Of a stretch of 50,914 bases of DNA, positions 49,383 through 50,914 are shown piece by piece. Within the stretch, counting starts at the first letter, position 1, and each line of letters starts with the position of its first letter. A program made the position numbers and the translations under genes. The notes beneath the pieces were generated by a model. That model made no database searches, had not been told where the DNA came from, and saw only the letters and a list, made by a program, of their open reading frames with translations. The DNA comes from JAKPKF01 sp964536135 (GTDB taxonomy: Bacteria; Patescibacteriota; Dojkabacteria; SC72), in contig CAZHVM010000007.1 in assembly GCA_964536135.1 (NCBI GenBank), positions 1-50,914 on the forward strand, in the 5' to 3' direction.

Positions 49383-49718
49383 TTAGATTGCAGCCATTAG
49401 TTTTAGTGCCAAGTCAGAGAGAAGTGGAACATCAAACCTATTTCCTTGTGAAGCCTTAACCATACCAATGATAATCAATACCAATGTTAGAGGTCCTAAA
49501 ATCCATCCAACAATTGGAACCCATGTAAATAACTGAACTGCACCCACCAATGTAAATTGTGCACCCATATATCTTACAAATTTATCTTCTTTCTCTACGA
49601 ATAATAATATCAATCCAACTATTGGAATACATGCAAGAATAGACATGGCTTTATTAGCCTCGTTAAACTTGATTTCCTCGAGAGTATAGATCTTTTTAGC
49701 CTTTTTCTCCTCTGCCAT
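49383..49718 (-). CDS. DUF4870-like small membrane protein
   Basis: A 111-residue protein. A charged start (MAEEKKAKKIYTLEEIKFNEANK) is followed by three hydrophobic helices: MSILACIPIVGLILLFVEK, FVRYMGAQFTLVGAVQLFTWV, and ILGPLTLVLIIIGMVKASQG. The FVRYMGAQFTL segment matches the DUF4870/Tic20-like H-x-R-F-H-A-x-Q motif region in a diverged form. Function unknown. A terminator follows. Confidence 0.72.
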   Translation of the reverse strand: MAEEKKAKKIYTLEEIKFNEANKAMSILACIPIVGLILLFVEKEDKFVRYMGAQFTLVGAVQLFTWVPIVGWILGPLTLVLIIIGMVKASQGNRFDVPLLSDLALKLMAAI

Positions 49719-49813
49719 ATGAAATTATTTATTAATTTATATTGACTATAAGTATAGGCGTTATATCTCTCATTTGCAATATCGTCCACTACAGGTACTT
49801 GCGAGTAGCAAAG

Positions 49814-49831
49814 ACCAAGGGTATACTTGGT
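49814..49831 (+). promoter_or_regulatory. Candidate LexA operator (autoregulatory)
   Basis: ACCAAG-GGTATA-CTTGGT is a perfect 6-bp inverted repeat with a 6-bp centre, 28 nt upstream of the lexA ATG and just before an AT-rich TATATATAAATT. It does not match the Gram-positive GAAC-N4-GTTC or E. coli CTG-N10-CAG boxes. It is proposed only from position and symmetry. Confidence 0.5.
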
Positions 49832-49859
49832 ATATATAAATTAAACAAATAAAACTGCC

Positions 49860-50510
49860 ATGGATAGTATACTCACTGCAAAACAGGATTTAGTGCTCAG
49901 AGTTATAAGGGACTATTTTCTACAAAACGGATTTGCACCATCTCTTAGCGAACTACAGATTCTTCTCGACATAGCAACCAAAAGGGGAGTCGTTAATCAT
50001 CTGATTGCGCTTGAAAAGAAAGGCTACATTTTAAGAACAAGCGAACCAAGAGGTATACGGATGCTAGAAGGAAATGAAGAGCCGGTATACGAATATCTCG
50101 TGGGAGTTCCTATCTTAGGATATGCAAATGCAGGGACACCACTCGTAGGCGCCGAGGAAGAAAACCTCGGCGTTTTGCGGATTGACAAGAACATTCTTGG
50201 TAAAAAGAAGAGCCTTTTCTCCCTAATTGTTAAAGGTGATTCTATGGATAAAGAGGTAATAGATGGTAAAACAATAACAGATGGTAATTACTTGGTAGTG
50301 GATAAAGAGGCTGAGATTATTGATGGCGACGTTGTGGTAGCTATTATAGAGAATTGTGCAACTGTAAAGAGATATAAAAAAGATCAAGATATGGTTGTAC
50401 TTTATCCAAATTCAAACAATCCAATTCATCAACCAATCTACCTAGATAAGAATACGGAAAGCATGTTAAATGGGAAGGTTGTAAGGGTTCTTGAAAAACC
50501 TCTTATCTAA
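49860..50510 (+). CDS. lexA: LexA-type SOS repressor
   Basis: A transcription repressor that cleaves itself when RecA is activated. The 216 residues have an N-terminal winged helix (LTAKQDLVLRVIRDYFLQNGFAPSLSELQILL, then RGVVNHLIALEKKGYILRTSEPRGIRML). The cleavage site is Ala91-Gly92 (in GYANAGTPL). The C-terminal S24 protease domain has the nucleophile Ser128 (KGDSMD) and Lys170 (CATVKRYKK). All catalytic parts are present, so it should be functional. uvrA and recA are not in the window. Its stop overlaps the convergent neighbour by 8 nt. Confidence 0.95.
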   Translation: MDSILTAKQDLVLRVIRDYFLQNGFAPSLSELQILLDIATKRGVVNHLIALEKKGYILRTSEPRGIRMLEGNEEPVYEYLVGVPILGYANAGTPLVGAEEENLGVLRIDKNILGKKKSLFSLIVKGDSMDKEVIDGKTITDGNYLVVDKEAEIIDGDVVVAIIENCATVKRYKKDQDMVVLYPNSNNPIHQPIYLDKNTESMLNGKVVRVLEKPLI

Positions 50511-50914
50511 TAATCGTCTTTTTAACATACATTCCAGCTTCTCGCTTTATTTTTCTTAGCTCTTGGTCTGTAAATGAATTGCTGGAATCAAATCCCTGCG
50601 TTATTGTTTTACCATCTCTAAAGTTCTGAACGTAGTACAACTTTGCCCCCTGTATAAGTTGTCCAATATATTTAGCAGATCTAAATGTATGAATGCCTTT
50701 TACATATGTAGTTCTAAATTCATAATTCACACCAGAAGTCATTATTATCCTTATTGATTCTCTAATTTTACGCATAATTTTGGGGATGCCTGTCATGATA
50801 GGGTAATCTTCAGAAGGATATTTAACATCCATAGCAATATAATCGAGTAGACCTTTTCTTATAAGAGCATTAAGCTTAGTAGGTAATAATCCATTTGTGT
50901 CCAATTTGATTAGA
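50503..50914 (-). CDS. Anaerobic ribonucleotide reductase-activating radical SAM protein, C-terminal part
   Basis: The 5' end is beyond the window. The frame is open to the last base and reads IKLDTNG through its start. The visible ~136 residues match the C-terminal half of NrdG-like/pyruvate-formate-lyase-activase-like radical SAM enzymes: LDTNGLLPTKLNALIRKGLLDYIAMDVKYP, ESIRIIMTSGVNYEFRTTYVKGIHT, and IGQLIQGAKLYYVQNFRDGKTI. The iron-sulfur CxxxCxxC motif would lie outside. Assignment to the nrdG2 subgroup is inferred from these segments. Confidence 0.8.
   Translation of the reverse strand, partial: LIKLDTNGLLPTKLNALIRKGLLDYIAMDVKYPSEDYPIMTGIPKIMRKIRESIRIIMTSGVNYEFRTTYVKGIHTFRSAKYIGQLIQGAKLYYVQNFRDGKTITQGFDSSNSFTDQELRKIKREAGMYVKKTIIR

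Noticed and set aside
1..50914. UGA recoded to glycine, as in some related candidate phyla
   Set aside because: All conserved proteins end at sensible points with the standard code, and the glycine tRNAs have GCC, CCC and TCC anticodons with no TCA form seen.
1..50914. CRISPR arrays, insertion sequences, prophage, integrases or large repeats
   Set aside because: No regularly spaced repeats, transposase or phage genes were found on either strand. Gene content is core or lineage-specific.

Overview
This window reads as ordinary chromosome from a small-genome, AT-rich bacterium. The likeliest home is a Candidate Phyla Radiation (Patescibacteria) lineage of the Dojkabacteria/Katanobacteria/Microgenomates kind. 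That placement is an inference from several features: very compact and often overlapping genes, an AGA-rich low-GC code, an ftsQ-ftsA-ftsZ-ftsW block with no mur genes beside it, a TRM11-like methyltransferase between ribosomal proteins L21 and L27, LemA plus DUF2207, a TasA/SipW-type surface-protein cassette, and many short membrane proteins of unknown role. UGA behaves as a normal stop. Glycine is served by three ordinary tRNAs (GCC, CCC, TCC), so there is no sign of UGA-to-glycine recoding.

Layout. 1-7.6 kb: tRNA-Gly, the divisome genes ftsQAZW, then rplU, a methyltransferase, rpmA and a SpoU-type RNA methyltransferase. 7.6-10.4 kb (minus): parB, parA, lepB, tRNA-Glu, a small Cys-rich protein, tRNA-Leu. 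10.4-14.3 kb: a DGNHR-motif protein, gatC-gatB, a Fic-fold protein that has lost its catalytic motif, tRNA-Thr, tRNA-Gly. 14.3-17.2 kb: a YtxH protein with a 53-residue membrane micro-protein, rnhB, tRNA-Lys, an orphan gene and a GerMN-domain protein. 17.2-21.3 kb (minus): a surface-protein operon made of a long structured 5' leader, a TasA/camelysin-like protein, a SipW signal peptidase fused to a lamin-tail domain, a PAP2-like protein and gatA. 21.3-26.9 kb: helD-like helicase, DUF192, DedA, gpmI, rplS, tRNA-Gly. 26.9-32.3 kb: a small XRE-regulated operon on the plus strand, then an envelope operon on the minus strand (glucosaminidase-like, YggT-like, a cupin with no metal ligands, a transglutaminase-fold protein lacking its cysteine, a membrane HEPN-like protein, a secreted membrane protein). 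32.3-46.9 kb: dnaE-uvrC, tRNA-Gln, antiporter, patatin, and uvrB divergent from mutL-rsmI-degT-femX. 46.9-50.9 kb: DUF2207-lemA, tRNA-Pro, DUF4870, lexA, and a partial radical-SAM activase.

Three themes deserve attention. First, at least ten genes have a -10-like hexamer ending only 5-7 nt before ATG, so leaderless mRNAs look common. Against this background the tasA-like gene has a perfect -35 and a predicted 5' leader of about 200 nt with mutually exclusive stems, making it the best candidate for an undescribed cis-regulatory RNA. Second, the SipW-type peptidase carries in its own C-terminal half the same signal-peptide and cleavage motif as the neighbouring TasA-like protein, so it looks like a peptidase fused to one of its substrates. 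Third, three enzyme folds (Fic, cupin-type phosphoglucose isomerase, transglutaminase) have each lost catalytic or metal-binding residues while remaining intact open reading frames. No CRISPR array, insertion sequence, prophage or replication origin was seen, and no gene-free stretch exceeds about 300 bases.
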